Shown: positions 1 to 6,541 of the stretch, piece after piece
How the letters are laid out: each line of letters begins with the position of its first letter
Position numbering within the stretch: the first letter of the stretch is position 1
Source: Pseudobutyrivibrio sp.
Lineage (GTDB): Bacteria > Bacillota > Clostridia > Lachnospirales > Lachnospiraceae
Reading direction: 5' to 3'
DNA: 7,168 nucleotides
NCBI GenBank assembly: GCA_017557715.1
Contig: JAFYYE010000084.1
Coordinates: forward strand, 1-7,168
Program-made: the position numbers and the translations under genes
Notes under the pieces: model-generated
Told to the model about the DNA's origin: nothing
What the model saw: the letters and a program-made list of their open reading frames with translations, nothing else
Database searches by the model: none

Positions 1-66
1 TATACTGGGCTTACAGCTGAATCTATCCAGCATCAGATTGACCATTGCAATGGGATAGTGATGTAG
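1..66 (+). CDS. Peptide deformylase-like protein, C-terminal fragment with HQxDH motif
   Basis: Frame 1 is open from the first base of the window to a TAG stop at 64-66 and encodes 21 residues, the end of a gene that starts outside. The peptide contains QHQIDHCNGI, which resembles the last conserved block of peptide deformylases (QHExDHLxGx). There the two His bind the catalytic metal and the Glu is the general acid/base that removes the N-formyl group from new proteins. Here the Glu codon is CAG (34-36), so the motif is HQIDH with both His kept. The protein ends a few residues after the motif, as in short deformylase-like proteins that lack the C-terminal helix. Loss of the Glu should abolish or strongly reduce normal deformylase activity, so this may be a non-catalytic or repurposed paralog. 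The family call rests on a very short segment. Confidence 0.6.
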   Translation, partial: YTGLTAESIQHQIDHCNGIVM

Positions 67-93
67 CGGTTATTAAAAAAGAAAAATGCAAAT

Positions 94-117
94 AGAAAGG
101 AATCTAAGAATGGTATG
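94..117 (+). promoter_or_regulatory. Ribosome binding site and start region of the flavodoxin gene, with nested ATGGTATGA
   Basis: A purine-rich site, AGAAAGGA, lies at 94-101. Its last G is 9 nt before an ATG at 110 and 14 nt before the ATG at 115 that opens the flavodoxin gene. The ATG at 110 is followed by GTA and then TGA (116-118), which overlaps the ATG at 115. The better-spaced start therefore encodes only Met-Val before stopping on the real start codon. It may simply be chance with a long spacer, or a minimal leader that couples initiation. Confidence 0.4.
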
Positions 118-660
118 AAAACATTAATTATTTACACATCACAGACCGGTTTTACAAAAAAATACGCAGAGTGGCTTGCAGAAAGGATGAGCGGGGATCT
201 TCTAGATGTGAAGGATGCGCAGAAGAAGAGTGATGATTATTTTGCAGACTATGATGCCATCTGTTATGGTGGATGGCTTATGGCAGGTAGTATTGTCAAG
301 GCTAAGTGGTTCTTAGGAAAAGCTGCTACTTGGAAGGATAAGAAACTTGCTATTTTCGGCGTGGGTGGTAGCCCTAATGGAAGTCCTGATGTAGATGTTT
401 TTCTACAAAAAGCTCTTACAGAAGAGGAAAAGAAATATGTGAAATTATTCTACTGTCAGGGTGGATTTAACTATGAAAAAATGAATACACCATCAAAGCT
501 TGCAATAAAGATGTTTGTGTCTGCACTTAAGAAGAAAAAAGATGCCACAGAGGAAGAAAAGTTAGCGTTTGAGAAGATGTCTTCATCCTACGACCTGTCT
601 GACGTAAAGCTTATAGAACCAATTGTTGAGTATCTTGAAGAAAAAAGACTAGAAGCATAG
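115..660 (+). CDS. Flavodoxin-domain protein (HemG/flavodoxin-like)
   Basis: This 181-residue protein is probably a cytoplasmic FMN-binding electron-transfer or quinone/flavin oxidoreductase-type protein. The N-terminus MKTLIIYTSQTGFTKKYAEW is the first beta strand followed by the FMN phosphate-binding loop (TSQTGFT, residues 8-14) and helix 1. A second conserved stretch (CYGGWLMAG, about 50-58) and the GVGGSP region (82-87) fit the loops that flank the isoalloxazine ring in flavodoxins. The Lys/Glu-rich C-terminal half (about 100-181) is of the kind seen in flavodoxin-domain proteins annotated near protoporphyrinogen oxidase HemG. There is no signal peptide or membrane segment. The GH39 gene follows after 27 bp with no terminator between, so the two are probably co-transcribed; the upstream deformylase-like gene may belong to the same unit. 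The partner reductase and the substrate are not evident. A true HemG function is only one possibility. Confidence 0.85.
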   Translation: MKTLIIYTSQTGFTKKYAEWLAERMSGDLLDVKDAQKKSDDYFADYDAICYGGWLMAGSIVKAKWFLGKAATWKDKKLAIFGVGGSPNGSPDVDVFLQKALTEEEKKYVKLFYCQGGFNYEKMNTPSKLAIKMFVSALKKKKDATEEEKLAFEKMSSSYDLSDVKLIEPIVEYLEEKRLEA

Positions 661-687
661 AGCATAGCAGAAATTGGGAGAAGTGTA

Positions 688-2169
688 ATGAAGACTATAG
701 TTTTAGATGATAGCAATAGGGTGGATTTTAAGAATAATGTGGACAGCTGTGTAGGTACAGGTAGATTGGGATTAGCCCTTACGCAAGAATATTTGGAGGA
801 GTTGGAGTTTGTTCAGAAGGAGATAGGATTTGATTTCATAAGAGGACATGGTCTGTTTTCAGACGATGTTTCTATCTATCATGAGTATTTGGAAGATGGA
901 CAGACTAAAGTAGAGTATAACTATACCTACATAGATAGAATTGTCGATAAGTATTTGGAGCTGGGAATCAAGCCATATTTAGAGTTGGGATTTATGCCTG
1001 AAAAGATGGCACGAGGAACCCAGACAATATTTTACTGGAAAGGTAACACCACACCTCCGATAAACTATAGCATGTGGACGGATATGGTGGTGGCGCTTTT
1101 AAAGCATTTGAGAAGCCGCTATGGTGAAGATGTTTTAGAATGGCCGATAGAAGTATGGAATGAGCCAAACCTACCAGGATTTTGGGAGCATGCTGATATG
1201 CAGGAATACTTCAAGCTTTTCAAGAAGACATTTCTTGCTATAAAAGCTTATGAGCCTAAGTTTAAGGTGGGGGGACCTGCTGTTTGTGGCGTAAAGGAAG
1301 AGGTTTGGATTAGAAGCTTCTTGGAGTTTTGCATAGAAAATGGGCTTCAGCCAGATTATATTACAAGACACCATTATACAGTGGAAATGCCTAACCGAGT
1401 AGGACATTATGATTATCATAAGCTTGAAGATTCGAAGATGCGAATTGAGAATTTGAGAAAGACTCAGGAGCTTGTTGATTCCTTTGAAGAGTTTAGGGGC
1501 ACACCTATACATATTACAGAGTTTAATACCTCGTACACACCAAGAGGTGTTATCCATGATACGAACTTGAATGCTGCATATCTGGCAGGCCAGCTGGCAT
1601 ATCTTGGGGATGTATCGGATTTATATTCTTACTGGACATTCGGTGATGTCTTTGAAGAAGAGGGCGTGCCATTTTCTCTCTTCCACGGTGGATTTGGTAT
1701 GGTTGCAGCAGGCTGTATTCCTAAGCCAACTTTTTGGACCTTTGCATTTTTCAAGGAGCTGAAGCGTGCTGGGGATAATTGCATATGGAGAGATGATAAT
1801 TCTGTTGTAATTAAGCGCGGGGATAAATATGTTGGTATTCTTTGGAATTCATCCGCTGATACTAAAGAGCTGACATTAGAATTTCCTTGTGCTGAGTCAG
1901 AATATACGCTTATCACAAAGACAGTAGATGAAGAGACCTGTAATCCACTGAAGATATGGCATGATCTTGGAGAGCCGGCTTATCCATCCAAGGAAGAAGT
2001 GAAGCTTATAAAGAGTAGTGCATATCCGCTAATCACTACAGAGATAAAGACTGCATCTGCCGAGATCGTCGCTGCTGATTTCAGCCTTAAAAAGAATGGG
2101 GTGGTATTCTTTGAACTTAAACCACGTACACAGATTAGCGATAGAGGTTATCACTACGAAAGATTATAA
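688..2169 (+). CDS. Glycoside hydrolase family 39 protein, probable cytoplasmic beta-xylosidase
   Basis: This 493-residue enzyme probably releases xylose from the non-reducing ends of xylo-oligosaccharides with retention of configuration. Its length is close to characterised GH39 beta-xylosidases (about 500 residues). The TIM-barrel part covers roughly residues 15-345. The acid/base Glu is E159 in VWNEPNLPGFW, and the nucleophile Glu is E278 in HITEFNTSY. Both positions fit the spacing of clostridial GH39 enzymes. The family block YWTFGDVFEE...FHGGFG (HGGFG at 333-337), followed by IPKPTFWTF, is also present. A C-terminal beta-sandwich occupies about 360-493. No signal peptide is visible, so the enzyme should act on imported oligosaccharides. 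A GGGAG site at 676-680 precedes the ATG by 7 nt. The gene follows a flavodoxin-domain gene and ends just before a terminator. No transporter, regulator or other xylan gene is in view. Some GH39 members have other specificities (for example alpha-L-iduronidase), so the exact substrate is inferred. Confidence 0.92.
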   Translation: MKTIVLDDSNRVDFKNNVDSCVGTGRLGLALTQEYLEELEFVQKEIGFDFIRGHGLFSDDVSIYHEYLEDGQTKVEYNYTYIDRIVDKYLELGIKPYLELGFMPEKMARGTQTIFYWKGNTTPPINYSMWTDMVVALLKHLRSRYGEDVLEWPIEVWNEPNLPGFWEHADMQEYFKLFKKTFLAIKAYEPKFKVGGPAVCGVKEEVWIRSFLEFCIENGLQPDYITRHHYTVEMPNRVGHYDYHKLEDSKMRIENLRKTQELVDSFEEFRGTPIHITEFNTSYTPRGVIHDTNLNAAYLAGQLAYLGDVSDLYSYWTFGDVFEEEGVPFSLFHGGFGMVAAGCIPKPTFWTFAFFKELKRAGDNCIWRDDNSVVIKRGDKYVGILWNSSADTKELTLEFPCAESEYTLITKTVDEETCNPLKIWHDLGEPAYPSKEEVKLIKSSAYPLITTEIKTASAEIVAADFSLKKNGVVFFELKPRTQISDRGYHYERL

Positions 2170-2178
2170 AGATAGATT

Positions 2179-2204
2179 AAAAGCGCCAATTTGGTGCTTT
2201 TTTT
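2179..2204 (+). terminator. Rho-independent terminator after the GH39 gene
   Basis: Ten bases after the GH39 stop, AGCGCCA (2182-2188) pairs with TGGTGCT (2192-2198) around a 3-nt ATT loop, with one G-T wobble. Flanking A bases at 2179-2181 pair with T bases at 2199-2201, lengthening the stem. A run of seven T follows at 2198-2204. The position and shape fit an intrinsic terminator that separates the flavodoxin/GH39 unit from the MoxR cluster. Confidence 0.85.
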
Positions 2205-2209
2205 CTTGC

Positions 2210-2238
2210 TTGTGAAAAGCTATACTATAGACTATAGG
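2210..2238 (+). promoter_or_regulatory. Probable sigma-A-type promoter of the MoxR-DUF58-transglutaminase operon
   Basis: TTGTGA (2210-2215) and TATAGG (2233-2238) are spaced by 17 bp and could serve as -35 and -10 boxes. Transcription would start near 2245, about 25 nt before the MoxR ATG. The spacer also holds TATACT (2221-2226) and TATAGA (2226-2231), so which -10 is used is uncertain. The palindromic hexamer CTATAG occurs twice (2225-2230 and 2232-2237), one base apart. The region lies directly after a terminator, which supports the need for a new promoter. Confidence 0.5.
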
Positions 2239-2270
2239 TACACAAACTGATTATTGGGGAGAATAAAAAA

Positions 2271-3206
2271 ATGAATGAGAAGGTACAAAAATTAAAAGAC
2301 AATATGGAGCAACGTATTGTTGGAAAAGGGGAGGTAATCGAGAAAATGATTATCTCACTTTTGGCAGAGGGGCATGTGCTTTTGGAAGATGTTCCGGGCG
2401 TAGGAAAGACATCCTTGGCAAAGGCGCTTGCGGATTCAGTTGCTTTGTCTTTTTCTCGAATTCAATGTACTCCAGACACAATGCCATCGGACATCACTGG
2501 AGTGTCTATCTATAATTCAAAGGAGCAGACCTTTCAGGTAATGACAGGTCCTGTCGTAAACAACATCGTTTTAGTTGATGAGCTTAATCGTACATCTCCA
2601 AAAACTCAGTCGGCGCTTCTTCAGGTAATGGAGGAGTACAAAGTAAATATTGATGGTGAGGATATTCCTGTTCCACAGCCATTTATGGTAATAGGCACTC
2701 AGAATCCTATGGATATGGCAGGAACATATCCACTTCCAGAGGCACAGTTGGATAGATTTATGATGAAGCTTTCTGTTGGCTATCCAAATGCAGATGCATC
2801 TGGTGATATGGTCAGCAGATTTTTAGAAGGGCAGCTTCATCAAGAAACTAAATCGGTATTATCAGCAGATGATATCAATGAAATGCGAAAGCAGGTGAAG
2901 GCCGTTAGCATAAAGGATAATTTGCGAGACTATGCAGTAAATATTGTGGAGTCTACAAGAACTAATCCTGAAATTGCATGCGGAGCATCGCCTAGAGCAT
3001 TGCTTTCGCTGATAAGATGTGCTCAGGCTTTAGCTTATATTGCAGATAGAGATTACTGCGTTCCAGAGGATATTGCAGAGGCTGCAAAGCTCACTCTTAG
3101 TCACAGAATAATCCTTACAAGCGAGGCAAAGCTTAGCCGAACAACTAAGGAATATTTGATTAACAATATTCTTCAACAGGTAAGATGCAACGAGGCAACT
3201 AATTAA
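2271..3206 (+). CDS. MoxR-family AAA+ ATPase
   Basis: This 311-residue cytoplasmic ATPase belongs to the MoxR group of AAA+ proteins, which act as chaperone-like machines that mature or activate partner proteins, often ones encoded next to them. The landmarks are all intact: Walker A PGVGKTS (42-48, Lys46), Walker B VLVDELNR (100-107, Asp103/Glu104), sensor 1 in GTQNP (Asn145), the EAQLDRF block (157-163) with its conserved Arg162, and sensor 2 in GASPRA (Arg242). The length is typical. A GGGGAG site (2256-2261) sits 9 nt before the ATG. It is the first gene of a cluster with a DUF58 protein 26 bp downstream and then a transglutaminase-like membrane protein, a common order in Gram-positive and other bacteria. 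The likely partners are those two membrane proteins, but this is inferred from gene order. Confidence 0.95.
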   Translation: MNEKVQKLKDNMEQRIVGKGEVIEKMIISLLAEGHVLLEDVPGVGKTSLAKALADSVALSFSRIQCTPDTMPSDITGVSIYNSKEQTFQVMTGPVVNNIVLVDELNRTSPKTQSALLQVMEEYKVNIDGEDIPVPQPFMVIGTQNPMDMAGTYPLPEAQLDRFMMKLSVGYPNADASGDMVSRFLEGQLHQETKSVLSADDINEMRKQVKAVSIKDNLRDYAVNIVESTRTNPEIACGASPRALLSLIRCAQALAYIADRDYCVPEDIAEAAKLTLSHRIILTSEAKLSRTTKEYLINNILQQVRCNEATN

Positions 3207-3232
3207 CAAGACATATTAATTCATGTGGATAA

Positions 3233-4303
3233 ATGGAGCTTCAAATTCATAAAAGGGGGATAATTACATATCTGATTTTGCTGGCACTAAGCATAGCATT
3301 TGCCAGCAATTACGGCGGGCCCGTTTCTTATGTGTGGCTCTATGGAATGCTGCTTATTATTCCGCTTTCTATTTTTTACACCATTTTAAATTATAAATTT
3401 CTAAATATTTTTCAGGAAATCGAGGTATATAAGGTTACCTGTGGTGAGGACCACCGCTTCAGAGTGCTTTTTGAAAATGCAGGTATTTTCCCAATCCACA
3501 GAATGGGCATATACACCTTGGGAGATAGATGTAATCTTTATGAGATTCAGGATGGGCAGGAGATTTCACTTGATATTCATGAGAAAAATGAACTCCACTC
3601 AGGTATTACCTGCAAATATGCTGGAGCCTACAATATAGGGGTTGAGAACGTATCTTTGTCAGATCCATTTTTCATGTACACAGTAAAGTTAAAGGTGCCA
3701 TATTCATTTAGGGCAATTGTTCGTCCTCAGATAACAGATGTGGCAGCAAAGGTTCTTGATATAGAAAACCTGATTAATAACACAGGACTAAAAAGTAACA
3801 GGCTTATTGAAGATACTCCTGGAAGTGATATGAGGGCATATCAGAAAGGGGATTCTCTTAATGCTATTAATTGGAAGGTGTCAGCCAAGCACAATGAATT
3901 AATGGTACGCTTGCCAGATAAGATGGAAAAGCGAACGGTTACAATTTTGCTGGAAGCAGCAAAGATACCTGATAATAAAGAAGATATAGAATATTTAAAA
4001 AAGCGAGATATTTTTCTGGAATTTGTGGTTTCTGCAGCATGGCATTTTGGCGAGCAGGGTGTTCCAGTCAGATTGATTTATCCATCAGGCGATGTGAAGG
4101 AATCCACAGTGGATTCCAGAGAAAGCTTTATGGATTTTTACAGTATAGTAGCAGATGGTATTTTCTATGGTTCCGCAAAGACGTATGACGAAATTCAGCG
4201 TCTATCGGCAGACCGGAGGAACAATGTGTATGATAACGAGACTTGGATTATCATCAGAGAGGATGCTAAAGAAGGAGAAAGCAACTGCATTATTTGCGAT
4301 TGA
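3233..4303 (+). CDS. DUF58-family membrane protein lacking a visible MIDAS motif
   Basis: This 356-residue protein has two N-terminal membrane segments (about 10-25 and 34-52), an immunoglobulin-like/beta-rich middle part, and the DUF58 signature MRAYQKGDSLNAINWKVSAK (about 200-219, with GD at 206-207 and INWK at 212-215). In many DUF58 proteins a von Willebrand A fold follows, with a metal site DxSxS. Here the matching strand reads TILLEAAKI, with Glu241 at the place expected for the first Asp and no Ser pair, so metal-dependent adhesion-type binding is probably lost. It would be anchored in the membrane with the DUF58 region facing the cytoplasm, where a MoxR ATPase could contact it. The start ATG directly follows an in-frame TAA (3230-3232), so no longer start is possible in this frame. 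Its ribosome site is weak (GTGGA, 3225-3229). The 3' end overlaps the next gene. Confidence 0.85.
   Translation: MELQIHKRGIITYLILLALSIAFASNYGGPVSYVWLYGMLLIIPLSIFYTILNYKFLNIFQEIEVYKVTCGEDHRFRVLFENAGIFPIHRMGIYTLGDRCNLYEIQDGQEISLDIHEKNELHSGITCKYAGAYNIGVENVSLSDPFFMYTVKLKVPYSFRAIVRPQITDVAAKVLDIENLINNTGLKSNRLIEDTPGSDMRAYQKGDSLNAINWKVSAKHNELMVRLPDKMEKRTVTILLEAAKIPDNKEDIEYLKKRDIFLEFVVSAAWHFGEQGVPVRLIYPSGDVKESTVDSRESFMDFYSIVADGIFYGSAKTYDEIQRLSADRRNNVYDNETWIIIREDAKEGESNCIICD
4215..4232 (+). promoter_or_regulatory. Strong Shine-Dalgarno and alternative start codons for the transglutaminase gene
   Basis: GGAGG (4215-4219) lies inside the DUF58 gene. It is 4 nt before an ATG at 4224 and 10 nt before an ATG at 4230, both in frame with the transglutaminase gene. 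The ATG at 4263 chosen for the main entry has only AGAGAGG directly against it, without a normal spacer. On ribosome-site quality the 4230 start would be better; on overlap length (41 versus 74 nt) and hydrophobic N-terminus the 4263 start is better. The choice adds 11 to 13 residues at the N-terminus. Confidence 0.4.
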
Positions 4304-6485
4304 GAAAAAACTTCATCTTTTTGCATTTGCATTAGTTGCCATTTGTTTGGAGATATTTTTGTTGGCAGATGGAAATAGCTACGACCTGAATAGGAGTAGC
4401 TTTGTTTTTGCGTTCATAATTTTCTTTTTTCTTTTTGCAGTACTTGAGTATGTATTCTATTACATGATAAAAAGCTGGGCAGTTCCTTTTTTTTCTTTTG
4501 TTCCAGCGCTTCTCCTATTTTTCCTTTTGAAATCAAATGAAAAATGGCAGGCAGTTGCTTTTTCAGTGCTAATCGCAGTAGTAGTAAGAGTGATATTTGA
4601 TTTCATGCCGGCAAAAGAGAAAGTCATTAAGTATGGCTGTTTTGTGCTTGTTGCTGTTGCATTATTTCTACGTGTTTACTGGAAAGCATTCTGGGGTGAT
4701 ACCATTTTGGATAAGTTCCTTTTTATTGCATTGGCGGTGTTGACTTTTTCATCCTTGCAGCAGATTATTTGGGGAAGAAAACAGGTCGAATTTCCATTTT
4801 ATTATTTTATGCTGATGGGATTGTTGCTGATTTTTATTCCTATGAATCAGGATCCAATTGACTGGTCGAGACTAGAAGGTGTATTTGGAAATGCAGCAGA
4901 TGCCACTGCATATTATTTGTGTTCGGTAATAGGAGATAGTGAATATACAGTTGGATATGGTTCCTTCAATGCTACAGGAAGCCGAATCTCTAATTCGGAT
5001 AAGCTTCAGCTTGTATTGGAATCGGTGGAACGTCCATATTTCGTATATACGGATTCAAAGACTGGCAAAAAAATGAAGATGAGACGAGTGCTTTATCTTG
5101 CAGGTGGAAAAGGTGTTGATGGAAAAGCACTGGTGGAATGGCTTCAGTTTCTAAAGGATAATGGCATTGATAAAGAAGATGCGGAGGCGTTTTCTCAGAT
5201 TTCAAAGTTGGATGTGGAATATGTTTATCTTGATACAGCTGATGAAATTGCCCCGGCAGGAGCATTTGTATTGACCAATCAAGATGGTTCCATTGAAAAA
5301 GGAAGAAGTGACAGCAGGCACAGAAAAGGCTATAAGATAAAGACAAAGTATTTGGATATAGATTATGGAAGTCCACTTTTGTTGGAGTTATTTCAGAATC
5401 CAAATGGCGCACTCATTGACAGAGCTCCTATGACTTACCAGGAGGCTAGCGACTACTTCCTTGCTCTATATAATCAGGATTTATCAGATGTGATGAATGC
5501 CAGTGAATACGATAATTATGTAAATCAGACTGATATTTATCAAACATATGGTGATACAGCTGGCATTAGCGACAGAATGGAAGAGCTTGCATCAGAAATA
5601 ACTGCAGAGGCGGACAATGATTATCTTAAGGCTAAGCTGATTGAGATATATCTTCGCCAATACACCTACAACACAAAAGCTGTGGGAGGACACAATCCGG
5701 ATTCTGACATGAGCACGCCAGAGGGAATGGCAGATATAGCAGACAGATTCCTCTTTGAGACAGAGTCAGGATATTGTGTACATTACACTTCTGCCATGGT
5801 GATGCTTCTAAGGTCGATAGGAATACCTGCAAGGCCAGTAATTGGTTATAGATACAGCTTTCCATTTGAAGTACAGGAAAACTACGTGGTGGAGGCAAAC
5901 TGCGCCCATGTTTGGCCTGAAGTATATATTCAAAATGTAGGCTGGATTCCATTTGAACCAACCAGTGCATATTCAACAGCAGGCACGTATAGCTGGCATA
6001 GGAATGAAACAATAGATCCGGAAGCGGAGAATGAAATTCAGCTGGGAATTCCTGATATGCCAGAAGTAGAAGAGACTACAGAAGAAACATATCAGAGCAC
6101 AAGCATTCAGTTATTTAAGATAATAGGTATAGTGGTGCTTAGCATAATAGTACTAATACTTTTAATTATCGTAATTACGAATTTAATTAAAATGATAGTT
6201 TATAAGCTTGCATCCCCAGAGCAAAAAGTTAGAATTGATGTAGGTTTGATTAAGGAACAACTATGTAGAAAGTCAGAGGAAAAAATCTCTGACAGAGGCT
6301 TAATCTCAGACTATTTAAAGCTGGTACCTGAGGAAAAGAGAGAAGAACTGCAAAAGGTGTTTGATGTTTTCTATAGGGTAGAATATGGTGATTTGAAAAA
6401 CCATCCTGTTACAGCCGAAGAGAATATCAAAGCTAGAGAAGTGCTAGATAGTTTAAAATCCAGAAAACAACAGCAATTGTCTTAA
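4263..6485 (+). CDS. TgpA-like multi-pass membrane protein with extracytoplasmic transglutaminase-like domain
   Basis: With this start the protein has 740 residues. Seven hydrophobic segments (about 17-35, 46-68, 72-89, 95-113, 121-139, 151-169 and 177-194) are followed by a large soluble part, an eighth membrane segment at about 620-642, and a charged cytoplasmic tail of about 100 residues. The topology places the soluble part outside the membrane. It carries a transglutaminase-like core at about 440-575 with Cys505 in SGYCVHYTSAMVMLLRSIGI, His549 in NCAHVWPEVY, and Glu565 in GWIPFEPT, where many family members have Asp. This is the architecture of TgpA/DUF3488-type proteins, cysteine hydrolases or acyl transferases of mostly unknown substrate. 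The gene overlaps the DUF58 gene by 41 nt, suggesting translational coupling, and completes the MoxR-DUF58-TgpA cluster. In-frame starts upstream exist at 4230, 4224 and 4155; the last lies deep in the DUF58 gene and is unlikely. Confidence 0.85.
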   Translation: MLKKEKATALFAIEKKLHLFAFALVAICLEIFLLADGNSYDLNRSSFVFAFIIFFFLFAVLEYVFYYMIKSWAVPFFSFVPALLLFFLLKSNEKWQAVAFSVLIAVVVRVIFDFMPAKEKVIKYGCFVLVAVALFLRVYWKAFWGDTILDKFLFIALAVLTFSSLQQIIWGRKQVEFPFYYFMLMGLLLIFIPMNQDPIDWSRLEGVFGNAADATAYYLCSVIGDSEYTVGYGSFNATGSRISNSDKLQLVLESVERPYFVYTDSKTGKKMKMRRVLYLAGGKGVDGKALVEWLQFLKDNGIDKEDAEAFSQISKLDVEYVYLDTADEIAPAGAFVLTNQDGSIEKGRSDSRHRKGYKIKTKYLDIDYGSPLLLELFQNPNGALIDRAPMTYQEASDYFLALYNQDLSDVMNASEYDNYVNQTDIYQTYGDTAGISDRMEELASEITAEADNDYLKAKLIEIYLRQYTYNTKAVGGHNPDSDMSTPEGMADIADRFLFETESGYCVHYTSAMVMLLRSIGIPARPVIGYRYSFPFEVQENYVVEANCAHVWPEVYIQNVGWIPFEPTSAYSTAGTYSWHRNETIDPEAENEIQLGIPDMPEVEETTEETYQSTSIQLFKIIGIVVLSIIVLILLIIVITNLIKMIVYKLASPEQKVRIDVGLIKEQLCRKSEEKISDRGLISDYLKLVPEEKREELQKVFDVFYRVEYGDLKNHPVTAEENIKAREVLDSLKSRKQQQLS

Positions 6486-6505
6486 TGAGTCCTAATGATT
6501 ATAAT
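6477..6505 (+). promoter_or_regulatory. Consensus-like sigma-A promoter for the PH-domain gene
   Basis: TTGTCT (6477-6482) and a perfect TATAAT (6500-6505) are separated by exactly 17 bp. The -35 box lies in the last codons of the transglutaminase gene. Transcription would start near 6512, about 30 nt before the ATG of the PH-domain gene. No terminator is visible between the two genes, so this would add to read-through from the upstream operon rather than replace it. Confidence 0.65.
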
Positions 6506-6530
6506 TAGAGAAGTTAATTTATTTTTTTGA

Positions 6531-6535
6531 GGAGG
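6531..6535 (+). promoter_or_regulatory. Shine-Dalgarno that fixes the start of the PH-domain gene
   Basis: GGAGG within the purine run GAGGAGGGAGAA (6529-6540) is 6 nt before the ATG at 6542. An in-frame TTG at 6527 would place the ribosome site inside the coding region and is therefore rejected as the start. Confidence 0.85.
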
Positions 6536-6541
6536 GAGAAT

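Noticed and set aside
38..66. TTGACC (38-43) as a -35 box for a flavodoxin promoter
   Set aside because: It lies in the deformylase-like coding tail, and no acceptable -10 box is found 16-18 bp downstream (ATGTAG at 61-66 is a poor match).
654..667. Tandem AGCATAG repeat at the flavodoxin stop codon
   Set aside because: Two copies of 7 bases without further structure; likely chance, and not near a control site that would give it meaning.
1171..1557. Open frame of 128 codons on the minus strand inside the GH39 gene
   Set aside because: It is antisense to an intact enzyme with both catalytic Glu residues, has no recognisable domain, and its composition is that of a shadow frame.
3223..3252. 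9-codon ORF (ATG at 3223) overlapping the DUF58 start
   Set aside because: It has no ribosome site of its own and no recognisable product; the DUF58 ATG at 3233 is in another frame and opens a real protein.
4155..4262. Longer start for the transglutaminase gene at 4155
   Set aside because: It would overlap the DUF58 gene by about 150 nt, no ribosome site precedes it, and the added residues look like an out-of-frame reading of the DUF58 C-terminus.
4990..5412. Open frame of 140 codons on the minus strand inside the transglutaminase gene
   Set aside because: It is rich in His, Leu, Pro and Gln in a way typical of antisense reading of a real gene, and no domain can be seen. The same applies to 5632-6012 and 1629-1916.
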